The translations under genes were made by a program, and so were the position numbers. The notes beneath the pieces are model-generated. The model did no database searches, had not been told where the DNA came from, and saw only the letters and a list, made by a program, of their open reading frames with translations. Positions 9,739-21,914 of a stretch of DNA of 64,000 nt are shown here, piece by piece; position 1 is the stretch's first letter, and every line of letters begins with the position of its first letter. Source of the stretch: Rhynchopus sp. YZ270_cl-10 (Eukaryota > Euglenozoa > Diplonemea > Diplonemida > Diplonemidae). The stretch is from contig OZ037839.1 of the NCBI GenBank assembly GCA_964035575.1, positions 124,001 to 188,000 of the forward strand. The letters run 5' to 3'.

Positions 9739-10771
9739 CTAGAGACCCTTCGCGTCGGCCCCCACGACACAGAACATCACGTTCTCTGCACACCGCGGTA
9801 TGCGTGCGGACCCCGAGGATCTCTTCCTCGACCAAGAGTCCGCCGGCATCACCTCTGTCGAGATCCACTCCACGCGCAACGTCATGTTCGCCGCCTGCAG
9901 TCCGGAGAAGATTCTGCGCAGGATGCCGTTGCCCAGACGAGTCTTGGTGTGTCCCTTTTGCAGGACGAGTCGCACCGCATCGTTATCGACCCACAGGAGC
10001 ACGGACGGCCACCCGCTCCGGCCAGCACACCGCAACGCCTTCTCTGCCGCCCACAGCTCAAGGTGGAACATGTCTCCCGACAGGTACTCTCGCTCTCATG
10101 TACCCCATTCCGCCTGCGACAAAGCATCTCCCACTGTAGACGACACAAAACCCCAGCCCGTCGTCGAAGCGTCTGACCACACGGTCCCGGCAAAAACGGA
10201 CAACGACAGCGAAGGCGCGTGCAGCCATCTGTTCGGGGCGAGGTGAGCCTGTACGAGGCCCCTCACATCGCGTCTGACCCCCTCCGGAAGACGCACCACC
10301 GCATCCCAGCCGCACACATGGTCTGCAATACGCTTCGCCCACCTGCGGATGAATTGTATCGAGTCGCAGAAATGACATAGCTTCAGCTGCGCAACGTGCG
10401 TAACCCGGAAGAGGACTCCAAACATCGCCCACCACGCCAGCAACGTCGCCTCCTCCCTATCGCAAGACGCCGTTAAGCTGGAGAGCGCCTTCTGCTTCCA
10501 TGCCTCCGGAAAACGAAACGCAGCACACGGAACGTCCCACTCCAGACCGATGTACGACACACGCTGCGCGGGAGCAGCCTTACGTCTTGTGGTGCACCAC
10601 TTCAGAAAACCCCCTCTCTTTAGGCTGCCGGCCAACATGCGGACGTTCTCCAGACACAACGTACCATTTGTGAAATCGTCTGCTATTGCAACGTATCGAG
10701 GATGAGGACGTTACGATGCTGTTGACAACTGACGTGCCATCTGCACCGTGTCTCCTACTCCCAAGCCCCAA
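9739..10771 (-). mobile_element. Retroelement fossil: reverse transcriptase and RNase H parts, broken
   Basis: Pieces in several frames carry RT-like signatures (SYIGLEWD, with RLVVDGRPVN in sister copies). They are followed by an RNase H region with WSDAS, HLELWAAE, LLWVDND and PADSWSR blocks in family order. This is a reverse-transcribing element, possibly DIRS-like or another LTR-related lineage; I cannot decide. No ends, LTRs or integrase were seen. It is broken in at least three places. It lies 5' of the CUB gene on the same strand and is older than the 4870 bp amplification. Confidence 0.7.
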
Positions 10772-11530
10772 GCAGCGACAGAGGAGGCAGAAGCAGCAAC
10801 ATCGCAGACAAAGAGAGGGTCGTGGCGGAGAAGTCTGTGCTCGCCTTCACTCCGGTGAGAACGGCACCACCTGCACAGAGAGTCAAGAAGACAGAAGTGG
10901 ACAAGGTGACTGAGGCGGACAGCACGAACAGGAGGAGGAGGGGGAAGAGAGAAGGAGAGGGGGGTAAATAGTCGCCCACCCCCTGTTTTATGTTTTGTGT
11001 TTTGTTAATGCACAATTCAAATACCACTCCTTGTGGGGTGCTTCTTTGTTGCCTTTTGGAAGGAATCTATTTTCCATCCCAAGGTATTGTATTGCGCTTC
11101 CTGACGTTGCCTCAACTCCACAAAAATATTAGGCAAAAATCCAGTGGTGGACTCCCAAAGAGAAGGGCTTGAAATACAACAAGAACAATGAAACAATGAA
11201 TGAAATACAACAAGAATTTAAGTTGGCCCGGGAGTTATTTTATGGGGAAAAATGTAATTGAAAACCCCGCAAAACCCGTATTTTGTGCCAACAATAAATC
11301 CCCGATGGGTTATTTCGAAAAAATTAATTTGATATACTGGGTGATCTACGAACGGGGGAGAGATTTTTTCACCAGCTCTCAGTAGCGTCTCGCAGGCTCT
11401 CACAGCTCACAGACTCTGAGAGCTTGTTAGAGCCAGTGAAAAAATCTCTCCCCGTTCAAATGGATCACACACCCAGAAAAAAAAGTCAAAACCAGAGTCA
11501 ACAGAAAAAAAAAGTGAAGTTATTAATGCA
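10772..11530. other. Spacer between fossil and 3' flank
   Basis: No confident gene. A GC-rich open stretch on the plus strand (about 10775-10960) reads with many Arg, Lys and Glu but has no start or recognisable domain. From about 11260 the sequence becomes identical to the corresponding place in every 4870 bp unit. Confidence 0.5.
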
Positions 11531-11761
11531 GGCACCTCCGACTGACCCACGTACGATGCCAGCCATCCGGATGAAAGCACAAAGTACCCTGCGGCCAACA
11601 ACAGAAGATGTAAAAAGGAACCCTAAGTAGACCTACCCGTACCGTAAGAGAACGACGGAGGCACATAACCGCTCGTCAGCGGGCGGCCCACCTTCCGTTA
11701 AAGAGTTGTGAGCTTACAGGTACTGCAGTTCGCTGCACCCAACGCTTGGTGCACGATAGTC
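11531..11761 (+). ncRNA. Candidate structured RNA / conserved 3' flank element, copy 0
   Basis: A 231-base segment about 410 bases beyond the stop of the array gene. Two stems can be drawn: ACGGAGG with CTTCCGT (about 11655-11699) enclosing CCGC...GCGG, and TGCACC with GGTGCA (11734-11753). The diverged copy at 47383 keeps both stems with compensated changes. The strand is tentative; a conserved G-T pair favours plus. No promoter or terminator was recognised. Confidence 0.35.
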
Positions 11762-12174
11762 TACAGTCAAAAAATATCTCCCCGTTCAAATGGATCCCAC
11801 CCAGAAAAAAAAGTCAAAACCAGAGTCAACAGAGAAATAAAAAAAAACAAAAGAGGATAAACGACTCCGGAAGTCAACTCAGGGCCACTACACCACGTTT
11901 TGAAATACCGCATTTCCACTTTTCTTTGAAAACTGATATGTTTACAAACAAGAGCCAAAAAGACAAGGAAAGAAAGTGAAAAAAAGTCCTGAAGTACAGA
12001 AGGTGATGTGAGAAGGGAGGAGCACAAATGAGGGTGAAAACAGTTAGAGCGACCGTAGCATTTCCCTTGTCAACTTCGGCACCGCTTAGTCACCTTGACC
12101 ATCATCGGTATCGCACAGCCTCAGGAAATAAAACTTGATTATCTCGTCAAGCGAGAGAGACTACACAGTTTCGT

Positions 12175-14451
12175 TCACAGTACCCTCGGTCTCAAAGGCA
12201 GGTTCGGTGGGCTTCTGAGAGAAAAGTTGTGGTCGACAGTGAGTGGAAGTGTGGTGTGGGGGTGACATACTGTGTCCTCAGCCTTCGAGCCCTTGCACAA
12301 AAAGAACGCAACCACAGCAACGATGATCACCACAAACGCAGTGCACCCGAGAACAATACCAACAATCGCACCAGTGCTGAGAGTGTCATCAGAGTCGTTG
12401 TTCTCCACACACGACCCAGACGAGAGCAGGTAACCAGACTCGCATGCAAGCGCAACACAGCCTCCGTTGACAAGCACCATCTCGGTAGCCCCTGCAGCAC
12501 TGCACTTCAGAGTCGGCACCACAGAGCTTCCGACAGTCATCGGTGTTGCAAACCCAGCAGCCACTGCAGCCTCGTTCTTCTTCAGAGATCCCACAATCAG
12601 CTCAGACATGTCCTCCGTGGCCACAGTCGTGATGTCTGCATCCTCCACATCAACAACGAAGATCGTCGACCCACACGACACAACCAAGGTGTCCGTTCTG
12701 CCCTTTGTCGTCTCCTCAATGGCTGTCCGCACTGCACCCTCAATTGCACCGTTCGACTGCTCGCAGTCCACGTTCCACTCCAGACGCAGCTTCACCTTCC
12801 CCCTCTTGGTCGGCTGCACACAGATGAAGAGGGTTTCCTTCGTCTTTTTCGTCACAGGGTTCACAAACCCCGCCGACTCCGAGCACACACATTTGCTCTC
12901 AACACACGTCGCTGCGGAATCGTCGTAAGTCCTGCAGTCTGCGTCAACATCACACCAGTCAACATCCTTCACAGTCAGCGGGGCATTCGTGGTCGGCACA
13001 CTTGGAGTAGAGGTCTCTGGTGCTTGAGTGGGCACACTAGGCTTAGATGTCTCTGGTGCTTGAGTGGGCACACTAGGCTTAGATGTCTCTGGTGCTTGAG
13101 TGGGCACACTAGGCTTAGATGTCTCTGGTGCTTGAGTGGGCACCACAGTCTGTGCAGGAGGTGGCGGTGCTCTGCATTCGTACTGGAAGGCAAGGTACGA
13201 CCTCCTGTAGTAGCGACCGCTTCTGAACTGCACAAACGCAGAACCACTCACCACAAGCTCCACACCCTCGAAGCCAGTGGTGTACGACGACCAGTCATGC
13301 TCCAAGTTGAAGTTTGTGTCGTTCCCGGTCCCGGTCCCGGTCCCTGAGCTGTAGATAGACACGTAGGAAGAATAATACAACTGAATGTCAGAGAACTTCA
13401 GCACAACGTCGTAATCACACTCAATGTGCCAGCACTCCGTGTGGTAGCTGTCGTAGTTCTGAAAGCTCACGTTCCCAGTGCCTGTCAGGTCGTAGTGTTC
13501 TTCGCAGACGTAGTTCACACCAGGTGCACGTGTGTTTGGCGCAGGTGTTGGTGGTGCTGGAGTGGGCACCGCATCCGTACACACGTAGTCGAACTCAAGT
13601 CTTGACGACCCGCTCGTCAGCTTGCAACCGCTTCTGAACTGCACAAATGCAGAACCCTTCAGCACAACATCCGTGGGGCTGTCGTGTGTCATATTGTTGA
13701 ACCTCCTCTCCAAGGTGTAGTCTGTTCCATTTCCAGAATCGTTCCCTGTGTACAGGTCCAGGTAGGTAGTGCACTTCAGATGCAAGCGGGTGAACGAGAT
13801 GACAACATCCTTGTCACACTCAATGTGCCAGCACTCCCTGTGGTATGTGTCGTAGTTCTGAAAGCTCACGTGCCCAGTCTCATTGTCCCCCAGGTCGTTG
13901 TGCTCCTCACAGACGTAGTTCACACCAGGTGCACGTGTGTTTGGCACAGCTGTGGGTGGTGCTTGAGTGGGCACCACATCCGTGCACACGTAGTTGAACT
14001 CAAGCTTTGACCATCCGTTACGATAGCCTCTGAACTGCACAAATACAGAACCGTTCAGCACAACATCCATGGGACTGTCGTTAAAGTTGAACTTCTTCTC
14101 CAAGGCGAAGTCTGTTCTATTTCCAGAATCCTTCCCTGATGTGTACAGGTCCAGGTAGGCGCTGCTGTCCCGGTAATAGCCCCCCCGCAAGTAGGCTAAG
14201 TAGTGGTCCAGCTGTAAGCGGGAGAACGAGATGACAACATCCTTGTCACACTCAATGTGCCAGCACGCAACGTGGCCCCTGCTGTTGCTCTCAAAGCTCA
14301 CGTGCCCAGTCGCATTGTCCCCCAGGTCGTTGTGCTCCTCACAGACGTAGTTCACACCAGGTGCACGTGTGTCCGGCACATCAGTAGCGTACGTCATGAT
14401 GTGTAACTCCGTACTTACACACAGAAGCGCTGCCAAGCATGCGCGCAGCAT
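12175..14451 (-). CDS. CUB-repeat type I membrane surface protein, array gene 1
   Basis: 758 residues with a TGA stop. Signal peptide about 1-22. CUB-like domains at about 36-156, 180-291 and 316-426, each with four framework cysteines. The third is a different subtype (DYDVVLKFSDIQL, ELVVSGSAF, LAFQYEC) shared with the last CUB of the large paralogue. Four 12-residue PTQAPETSKPSV repeats at about 438-485 form a Pro/Thr stalk encoded by 36-base repeats. Then a Cys-rich module (500-522), an unassigned domain (about 550-650), a membrane helix (about 693-719, GAIVGIVLGCTAFVV) and a 39-residue tail. CUB1 carries a long loop insert (LRGGYYRDSSAYL). Likely a glycosylated cell-surface recognition or adhesion protein; ligand and signalling are unknown. 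No introns are apparent. Confidence 0.87.
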   Translation of the reverse strand: MLRACLAALLCVSTELHIMTYATDVPDTRAPGVNYVCEEHNDLGDNATGHVSFESNSRGHVACWHIECDKDVVISFSRLQLDHYLAYLRGGYYRDSSAYLDLYTSGKDSGNRTDFALEKKFNFNDSPMDVVLNGSVFVQFRGYRNGWSKLEFNYVCTDVVPTQAPPTAVPNTRAPGVNYVCEEHNDLGDNETGHVSFQNYDTYHRECWHIECDKDVVISFTRLHLKCTTYLDLYTGNDSGNGTDYTLERRFNNMTHDSPTDVVLKGSAFVQFRSGCKLTSGSSRLEFDYVCTDAVPTPAPPTPAPNTRAPGVNYVCEEHYDLTGTGNVSFQNYDSYHTECWHIECDYDVVLKFSDIQLYYSSYVSIYSSGTGTGTGNDTNFNLEHDWSSYTTGFEGVELVVSGSAFVQFRSGRYYRRSYLAFQYECRAPPPPAQTVVPTQAPETSKPSVPTQAPETSKPSVPTQAPETSKPSVPTQAPETSTPSVPTTNAPLTVKDVDWCDVDADCRTYDDSAATCVESKCVCSESAGFVNPVTKKTKETLFICVQPTKRGKVKLRLEWNVDCEQSNGAIEGAVRTAIEETTKGRTDTLVVSCGSTIFVVDVEDADITTVATEDMSELIVGSLKKNEAAVAAGFATPMTVGSSVVPTLKCSAAGATEMVLVNGGCVALACESGYLLSSGSCVENNDSDDTLSTGAIVGIVLGCTAFVVIIVAVVAFFLCKGSKAEDTVCHPHTTLPLTVDHNFSLRSPPNLPLRPRVL

Positions 14452-14494
14452 TGTCTTTTGTTGTGTCAGCAGAATATCTGGTGTTGTGTTGTGG
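14452..14494 (-). promoter_or_regulatory. 5' leader of array gene 1, contracted 8-base repeat
   Basis: Same leader as before the first gene but with CTGCTGACAC in place of CTGTGGACAC, and with the CACAACAA repeat reduced to one or two units. The same sequence precedes array genes 2-5 at +4870 steps. Confidence 0.5.
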
Positions 14495-14622
14495 GGTTTA
14501 TGATCGTACTCTTAGAGGTCAAAAGAAATCAAATAAAAGCAAAAAGGGGAGAGAAGAATAAATGAGGGAGGAATCTGTATTCAATTGGCACCGTTGCTGC
14601 GAAATGCACGTGCGGGGAGGAG

Positions 14623-15643
14623 CTAGAGACCCTTCGCGGCGCTGCGCACCCTCTCGACACAGAACGTCACGTTCTCTGCACACCGCGGTATGCGTGCGGA
14701 CCCCGAGGATCTCTTCCGCCACCAAGAGTCCGCCGGCATCACCTCTGTCGAGATCCACTCCACGTGCAACGTCATCTTCGCCGCCTGCAGTCCGGAGAAG
14801 ATTCTGCGCAGGATGCCGTTGCCCAGACGAGTCTTGGTGTGTCCCTTTTGCAGGACGAGTCGCACCGCATCGTTATCGACCCACAGGAGCACGGACGGCC
14901 ACCCGCTCCTGCAGGCATACTGTAACGCCTTCTCTGCCGCCCACAGCTCTGTCTTGATGGAGTCGCAGAAATGAAACAGCTTCAGACGCGCAACGTACGT
15001 TACCCGGAAGAGGATTCCAATCGCAAGACGCCGTTAAGTTGGAGAGGGCCTTCCTCTTCCATGCCTCCGGGAAACGAAACACAGCACACGGAACGTCCCA
15101 CTCCAGTCCGATGTACGACACACGCTGCGCCGGAGCCTGCATGACCATGGCTTCGTTGACCTCACCCTTGCAGTACGCAATCCTGTATCGCACCGATCAC
15201 GATGAGGTCGTCCAGGCACACCGCAGATCCCAAGGCAAAAGCAACTCCCCTAGAAACACCTCCACGTGTTCTGCGCAATCAACGGGAGACAGCTTTGGAG
15301 GCTTCGGCAGTCGGGTGTTCACCGGCCTTCCATCCACGACAAGCCGCCTTACCAGCGGGTCAGCCTTAGGTACGTCGAATATTGCAACGACTCCCCTCTT
15401 TCTGTCACACTCACGGACACGTTCCATCACCCTCGAGGTAAGAGCTTCTGAATACGTCTTGTGGTGCACCACTTCAGAAAACCCCCTCTCTTTAGGCTGC
15501 CGGCCAACCTGCGGACGTTCTCCAGACACAACGTACCATTTGTGAAATCGTCTGCTATTGCAACGTATCGAGGATGAGGACGTTACGATGCTGTTGACAA
15601 CTGACGTGCCATCTGCACCGTGTCTCCTACTCCCAAGCCCCAA
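14623..15643 (-). mobile_element. Retroelement fossil, array copy 1, broken
   Basis: RT-like (RRLVVDGRPVN, SYIGLEWD) and RNase H-like (LLWVDNDAV, VMPADSW) parts in several frames, with at least three breaks. Same element and position as 9739-10771, so it was in place before the units amplified. Confidence 0.7.
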
Positions 15644-16400
15644 GCAGCGACAGAGGAGGCAGAAGCAGCAACATCGCAGACAAAGAGAGGGTCGTGGCGG
15701 AGAAGTCTGTGCTCGCCTTCACTCCGGTGAGAACGGCACCACCTGCACAGAGAGTCAAGAAGACAGAAGTGGACAAGGTGACTGAGGCGGACAGCACGAA
15801 CAGGAGGAGGAGGGGGAAGAGAGAAGGAGAGGGGGTAAATAGTCGCCCACCCCCTGTTTTATGTTTTGTGTTTTGTTAATGCACAATTCAAATACCACTC
15901 CTTGTGGGGTGCTTCTTTGTTGCCTTTTGGAAGGAATCTATTTTCCATCCCATGGTATTGTATTGCGCTTCCTGACGTTGCCTCAACTCCACCAAAATAT
16001 TAGGCAAAAATCCAGTGGTGGACTCCCAAAGAGAAGGGCTTGAAATACAACAAGAACAATGAAACAATGAATGAAATACAACAAGAATTTAAGTCGGCCC
16101 GGGAGTTATTTTATGGGGAAAATGTAATTGAAAACCCCGCAAAACCCGTATTTTGTGCCAACAATAAATCCCCGATGGGTTATTTCGAAAAAATTAATTT
16201 GATATACTGGGTGATCTACGAACGGGGGAGAGATTTTTTCACCAGCTCTCAGTAGCGTCTCGCAGGCTCTCACAGCTCACAGACTCTGAGAGCTTGTTAG
16301 AGCCAGTGAAAAAATCTCTCCCCGTTCAAATGGATCACACACCCAGAAAAAAAAGTCAAAACCAGAGTCAACAGAAAAAAAAAGTGAAGTTATTAATGCA

Positions 16401-16631
16401 GGCACCTCCGACTGACCCACGTACGATGCCAGCCATCCGGATGAAAGCACAAAGTACCCTGCGGCCAACAACAGAAGATGTAAAAAGGAACCCTAAGTAG
16501 ACCTACCCGTACCGTAAGAGAACGACGGAGGCACATAACCGCTCGTCAGCGGGCGGCCCACCTTCCGTTAAAGAGTTGTGAGCTTACAGGTACTGCAGTT
16601 CGCTGCACCCAACGCTTGGTGCACGATAGTC
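16401..16631 (+). ncRNA. Candidate structured RNA, array copy 1
   Basis: Same 231 bases as at 11531-11761, one unit further on. Confidence 0.35.
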
Positions 16632-17044
16632 TACAGTCAAAAAATATCTCCCCGTTCAAATGGATCCCACCCAGAAAAAAAAGTCAAAACCAGAGTCAAC
16701 AGAGAAATAAAAAAAAACAAAAGAGGATAAACGACTCCGGAAGTCAACTCAGGGCCACTACACCACGTTTTGAAATACCGCATTTCCACTTTTCTTTGAA
16801 AACTGATATGTTTACAAACAAGAGCCAAAAAGACAAGGAAAGAAAGTGAAAAAAAGTCCTGAAGTACAGAAGGTGATGTGAGAAGGGAGGAGCACAAATG
16901 AGGGTGAAAACAGTTAGAGCGACCGTAGCATTTCCCTTGTCAACTTCGGCACCGCTTAGTCACCTTGACCATCATCGGTATCGCACAGCCTCAGGAAATA
17001 AAACTTGATTATCTCGTCAAGCGAGAGAGACTACACAGTTTCGT

Positions 17045-19321
17045 TCACAGTACCCTCGGTCTCAAAGGCAGGTTCGGTGGGCTTCTGAGAGAAAAGTTGT
17101 GGTCGACAGTGAGTGGAAGTGTGGTGTGGGGGTGACATACTGTGTCCTCAGCCTTCGAGCCCTTGCACAAAAAGAACGCAACCACAGCAACGATGATCAC
17201 CACAAACGCAGTGCACCCGAGAACAATACCAACAATCGCACCAGTGCTGAGAGTGTCATCAGAGTCGTTGTTCTCCACACACGACCCAGACGAGAGCAGG
17301 TAACCAGACTCGCATGCAAGCGCAACACAGCCTCCGTTGACAAGCACCATCTCGGTAGCCCCTGCAGCACTGCACTTCAGAGTCGGCACCACAGAGCTTC
17401 CGACAGTCATCGGTGTTGCAAACCCAGCAGCCACTGCAGCCTCGTTCTTCTTCAGAGATCCCACAATCAGCTCAGACATGTCCTCCGTGGCCACAGTCGT
17501 GATGTCTGCATCCTCCACATCAACAACGAAGATCGTCGACCCACACGACACAACCAAGGTGTCCGTTCTGCCCTTTGTCGTCTCCTCAATGGCTGTCCGC
17601 ACTGCACCCTCAATTGCACCGTTCGACTGCTCGCAGTCCACGTTCCACTCCAGACGCAGCTTCACCTTCCCCCTCTTGGTCGGCTGCACACAGATGAAGA
17701 GGGTTTCCTTCGTCTTTTTCGTCACAGGGTTCACAAACCCCGCCGACTCCGAGCACACACATTTGCTCTCAACACACGTCGCTGCGGAATCGTCGTAAGT
17801 CCTGCAGTCTGCGTCAACATCACACCAGTCAACATCCTTCACAGTCAGCGGGGCATTCGTGGTCGGCACACTTGGAGTAGAGGTCTCTGGTGCTTGAGTG
17901 GGCACACTAGGCTTAGATGTCTCTGGTGCTTGAGTGGGCACACTAGGCTTAGATGTCTCTGGTGCTTGAGTGGGCACACTAGGCTTAGATGTCTCTGGTG
18001 CTTGAGTGGGCACCACAGTCTGTGCAGGAGGTGGCGGTGCTCTGCATTCGTACTGGAAGGCAAGGTACGACCTCCTGTAGTAGCGACCGCTTCTGAACTG
18101 CACAAACGCAGAACCACTCACCACAAGCTCCACACCCTCGAAGCCAGTGGTGTACGACGACCAGTCATGCTCCAAGTTGAAGTTTGTGTCGTTCCCGGTC
18201 CCGGTCCCGGTCCCTGAGCTGTAGATAGACACGTAGGAAGAATAATACAACTGAATGTCAGAGAACTTCAGCACAACGTCGTAATCACACTCAATGTGCC
18301 AGCACTCCGTGTGGTAGCTGTCGTAGTTCTGAAAGCTCACGTTCCCAGTGCCTGTCAGGTCGTAGTGTTCTTCGCAGACGTAGTTCACACCAGGTGCACG
18401 TGTGTTTGGCGCAGGTGTTGGTGGTGCTGGAGTGGGCACCGCATCCGTACACACGTAGTCGAACTCAAGTCTTGACGACCCGCTCGTCAGCTTGCAACCG
18501 CTTCTGAACTGCACAAATGCAGAACCCTTCAGCACAACATCCGTGGGGCTGTCGTGTGTCATATTGTTGAACCTCCTCTCCAAGGTGTAGTCTGTTCCAT
18601 TTCCAGAATCGTTCCCTGTGTACAGGTCCAGGTAGGTAGTGCACTTCAGATGCAAGCGGGTGAACGAGATGACAACATCCTTGTCACACTCAATGTGCCA
18701 GCACTCCCTGTGGTATGTGTCGTAGTTCTGAAAGCTCACGTGCCCAGTCTCATTGTCCCCCAGGTCGTTGTGCTCCTCACAGACGTAGTTCACACCAGGT
18801 GCACGTGTGTTTGGCACAGCTGTGGGTGGTGCTTGAGTGGGCACCACATCCGTGCACACGTAGTTGAACTCAAGCTTTGACCATCCGTTACGATAGCCTC
18901 TGAACTGCACAAATACAGAACCGTTCAGCACAACATCCATGGGACTGTCGTTAAAGTTGAACTTCTTCTCCAAGGCGAAGTCTGTTCTATTTCCAGAATC
19001 CTTCCCTGATGTGTACAGGTCCAGGTAGGCGCTGCTGTCCCGGTAATAGCCCCCCCGCAAGTAGGCTAAGTAGTGGTCCAGCTGTAAGCGGGAGAACGAG
19101 ATGACAACATCCTTGTCACACTCAATGTGCCAGCACGCAACGTGGCCCCTGCTGTTGCTCTCAAAGCTCACGTGCCCAGTCGCATTGTCCCCCAGGTCGT
19201 TGTGCTCCTCACAGACGTAGTTCACACCAGGTGCACGTGTGTCCGGCACATCAGTAGCGTACGTCATGATGTGTAACTCCGTACTTACACACAGAAGCGC
19301 TGCCAAGCATGCGCGCAGCAT
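17045..19321 (-). CDS. CUB surface protein, array gene 2
   Basis: Translation identical to array gene 1 over all 758 residues; domain plan as described there. Flanks are also unchanged. Confidence 0.87.
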   Translation of the reverse strand: MLRACLAALLCVSTELHIMTYATDVPDTRAPGVNYVCEEHNDLGDNATGHVSFESNSRGHVACWHIECDKDVVISFSRLQLDHYLAYLRGGYYRDSSAYLDLYTSGKDSGNRTDFALEKKFNFNDSPMDVVLNGSVFVQFRGYRNGWSKLEFNYVCTDVVPTQAPPTAVPNTRAPGVNYVCEEHNDLGDNETGHVSFQNYDTYHRECWHIECDKDVVISFTRLHLKCTTYLDLYTGNDSGNGTDYTLERRFNNMTHDSPTDVVLKGSAFVQFRSGCKLTSGSSRLEFDYVCTDAVPTPAPPTPAPNTRAPGVNYVCEEHYDLTGTGNVSFQNYDSYHTECWHIECDYDVVLKFSDIQLYYSSYVSIYSSGTGTGTGNDTNFNLEHDWSSYTTGFEGVELVVSGSAFVQFRSGRYYRRSYLAFQYECRAPPPPAQTVVPTQAPETSKPSVPTQAPETSKPSVPTQAPETSKPSVPTQAPETSTPSVPTTNAPLTVKDVDWCDVDADCRTYDDSAATCVESKCVCSESAGFVNPVTKKTKETLFICVQPTKRGKVKLRLEWNVDCEQSNGAIEGAVRTAIEETTKGRTDTLVVSCGSTIFVVDVEDADITTVATEDMSELIVGSLKKNEAAVAAGFATPMTVGSSVVPTLKCSAAGATEMVLVNGGCVALACESGYLLSSGSCVENNDSDDTLSTGAIVGIVLGCTAFVVIIVAVVAFFLCKGSKAEDTVCHPHTTLPLTVDHNFSLRSPPNLPLRPRVL

Positions 19322-19492
19322 TGTCTTTTGTTGTGTCAGCAGAATATCTGGTGTTGTGTTGTGGGGTTTATGATCGTACTCTTAGAGGTCAAAAGAAATC
19401 AAATAAAAGCAAAAAGGGGAGAGAAGAATAAATGAGGGAGGAATCTGTATTCAATTGGCACCGTTGCTGCGAAATGCACGTGCGGGGAGGAG

Positions 19493-20513
19493 CTAGAGAC
19501 CCTTCGCGGCGCTGCGCACCCTCTCGACACAGAACGTCACGTTCTCTGCACACCGCGGTATGCGTGCGGACCCCGAGGATCTCTTCCGCCACCAAGAGTC
19601 CGCCGGCATCACCTCTGTCGAGATCCACTCCACGTGCAACGTCATCTTCGCCGCCTGCAGTCCGGAGAAGATTCTGCGCAGGATGCCGTTGCCCAGACGA
19701 GTCTTGGTGTGTCCCTTTTGCAGGACGAGTCGCACCGCATCGTTATCGACCCACAGGAGCACGGACGGCCACCCGCTCCTGCAGGCATACTGTAACGCCT
19801 TCTCTGCCGCCCACAGCTCTGTCTTGATGGAGTCGCAGAAATGAAACAGCTTCAGACGCGCAACGTACGTTACCCGGAAGAGGATTCCAATCGCAAGACG
19901 CCGTTAAGTTGGAGAGGGCCTTCCTCTTCCATGCCTCCGGGAAACGAAACACAGCACACGGAACGTCCCACTCCAGTCCGATGTACGACACACGCTGCGC
20001 CGGAGCCTGCATGACCATGGCTTCGTTGACCTCACCCTTGCAGTACGCAATCCTGTATCGCACCGATCACGATGAGGTCGTCCAGGCACACCGCAGATCC
20101 CAAGGCAAAAGCAACTCCCCTAGAAACACCTCCACGTGTTCTGCGCAATCAACGGGAGACAGCTTTGGAGGCTTCGGCAGTCGGGTGTTCACCGGCCTTC
20201 CATCCACGACAAGCCGCCTTACCAGCGGGTCAGCCTTAGGTACGTCGAATATTGCAACGACTCCCCTCTTTCTGTCACACTCACGGACACGTTCCATCAC
20301 CCTCGAGGTAAGAGCTTCTGAATACGTCTTGTGGTGCACCACTTCAGAAAACCCCCTCTCTTTAGGCTGCCGGCCAACCTGCGGACGTTCTCCAGACACA
20401 ACGTACCATTTGTGAAATCGTCTGCTATTGCAACGTATCGAGGATGAGGACGTTACGATGCTGTTGACAACTGACGTGCCATCTGCACCGTGTCTCCTAC
20501 TCCCAAGCCCCAA
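19493..20513 (-). mobile_element. Retroelement fossil, array copy 2, broken
   Basis: Frames identical to those of the fossil at 14623-15643; same parts and same broken state. Confidence 0.7.
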
Positions 20514-21270
20514 GCAGCGACAGAGGAGGCAGAAGCAGCAACATCGCAGACAAAGAGAGGGTCGTGGCGGAGAAGTCTGTGCTCGCCTTCACTCCGGTGA
20601 GAACGGCACCACCTGCACAGAGAGTCAAGAAGACAGAAGTGGACAAGGTGACTGAGGCGGACAGCACGAACAGGAGGAGGAGGGGGAAGAGAGAAGGAGA
20701 GGGGGTAAATAGTCGCCCACCCCCTGTTTTATGTTTTGTGTTTTGTTAATGCACAATTCAAATACCACTCCTTGTGGGGTGCTTCTTTGTTGCCTTTTGG
20801 AAGGAATCTATTTTCCATCCCATGGTATTGTATTGCGCTTCCTGACGTTGCCTCAACTCCACCAAAATATTAGGCAAAAATCCAGTGGTGGACTCCCAAA
20901 GAGAAGGGCTTGAAATACAACAAGAACAATGAAACAATGAATGAAATACAACAAGAATTTAAGTCGGCCCGGGAGTTATTTTATGGGGAAAATGTAATTG
21001 AAAACCCCGCAAAACCCGTATTTTGTGCCAACAATAAATCCCCGATGGGTTATTTCGAAAAAATTAATTTGATATACTGGGTGATCTACGAACGGGGGAG
21101 AGATTTTTTCACCAGCTCTCAGTAGCGTCTCGCAGGCTCTCACAGCTCACAGACTCTGAGAGCTTGTTAGAGCCAGTGAAAAAATCTCTCCCCGTTCAAA
21201 TGGATCACACACCCAGAAAAAAAAGTCAAAACCAGAGTCAACAGAAAAAAAAAGTGAAGTTATTAATGCA

Positions 21271-21501
21271 GGCACCTCCGACTGACCCACGTACGATGCC
21301 AGCCATCCGGATGAAAGCACAAAGTACCCTGCGGCCAACAACAGAAGATGTAAAAAGGAACCCTAAGTAGACCTACCCGTACCGTAAGAGAACGACGGAG
21401 GCACATAACCGCTCGTCAGCGGGCGGCCCACCTTCCGTTAAAGAGTTGTGAGCTTACAGGTACTGCAGTTCGCTGCACCCAACGCTTGGTGCACGATAGT
21501 C
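21271..21501 (+). ncRNA. Candidate structured RNA, array copy 2
   Basis: Identical to 16401-16631. Confidence 0.35.
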
Positions 21502-21914
21502 TACAGTCAAAAAATATCTCCCCGTTCAAATGGATCCCACCCAGAAAAAAAAGTCAAAACCAGAGTCAACAGAGAAATAAAAAAAAACAAAAGAGGATAA
21601 ACGACTCCGGAAGTCAACTCAGGGCCACTACACCACGTTTTGAAATACCGCATTTCCACTTTTCTTTGAAAACTGATATGTTTACAAACAAGAGCCAAAA
21701 AGACAAGGAAAGAAAGTGAAAAAAAGTCCTGAAGTACAGAAGGTGATGTGAGAAGGGAGGAGCACAAATGAGGGTGAAAACAGTTAGAGCGACCGTAGCA
21801 TTTCCCTTGTCAACTTCGGCACCGCTTAGTCACCTTGACCATCATCGGTATCGCACAGCCTCAGGAAATAAAACTTGATTATCTCGTCAAGCGAGAGAGA
21901 CTACACAGTTTCGT

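Noticed and set aside
12229-13347. 372-codon plus-strand frame opposite each array gene
   Set aside because: It is antisense to the CUB gene, has no domain, and is open because of the codon use of the real gene. Its copies simply follow the 4870 bp repeat.
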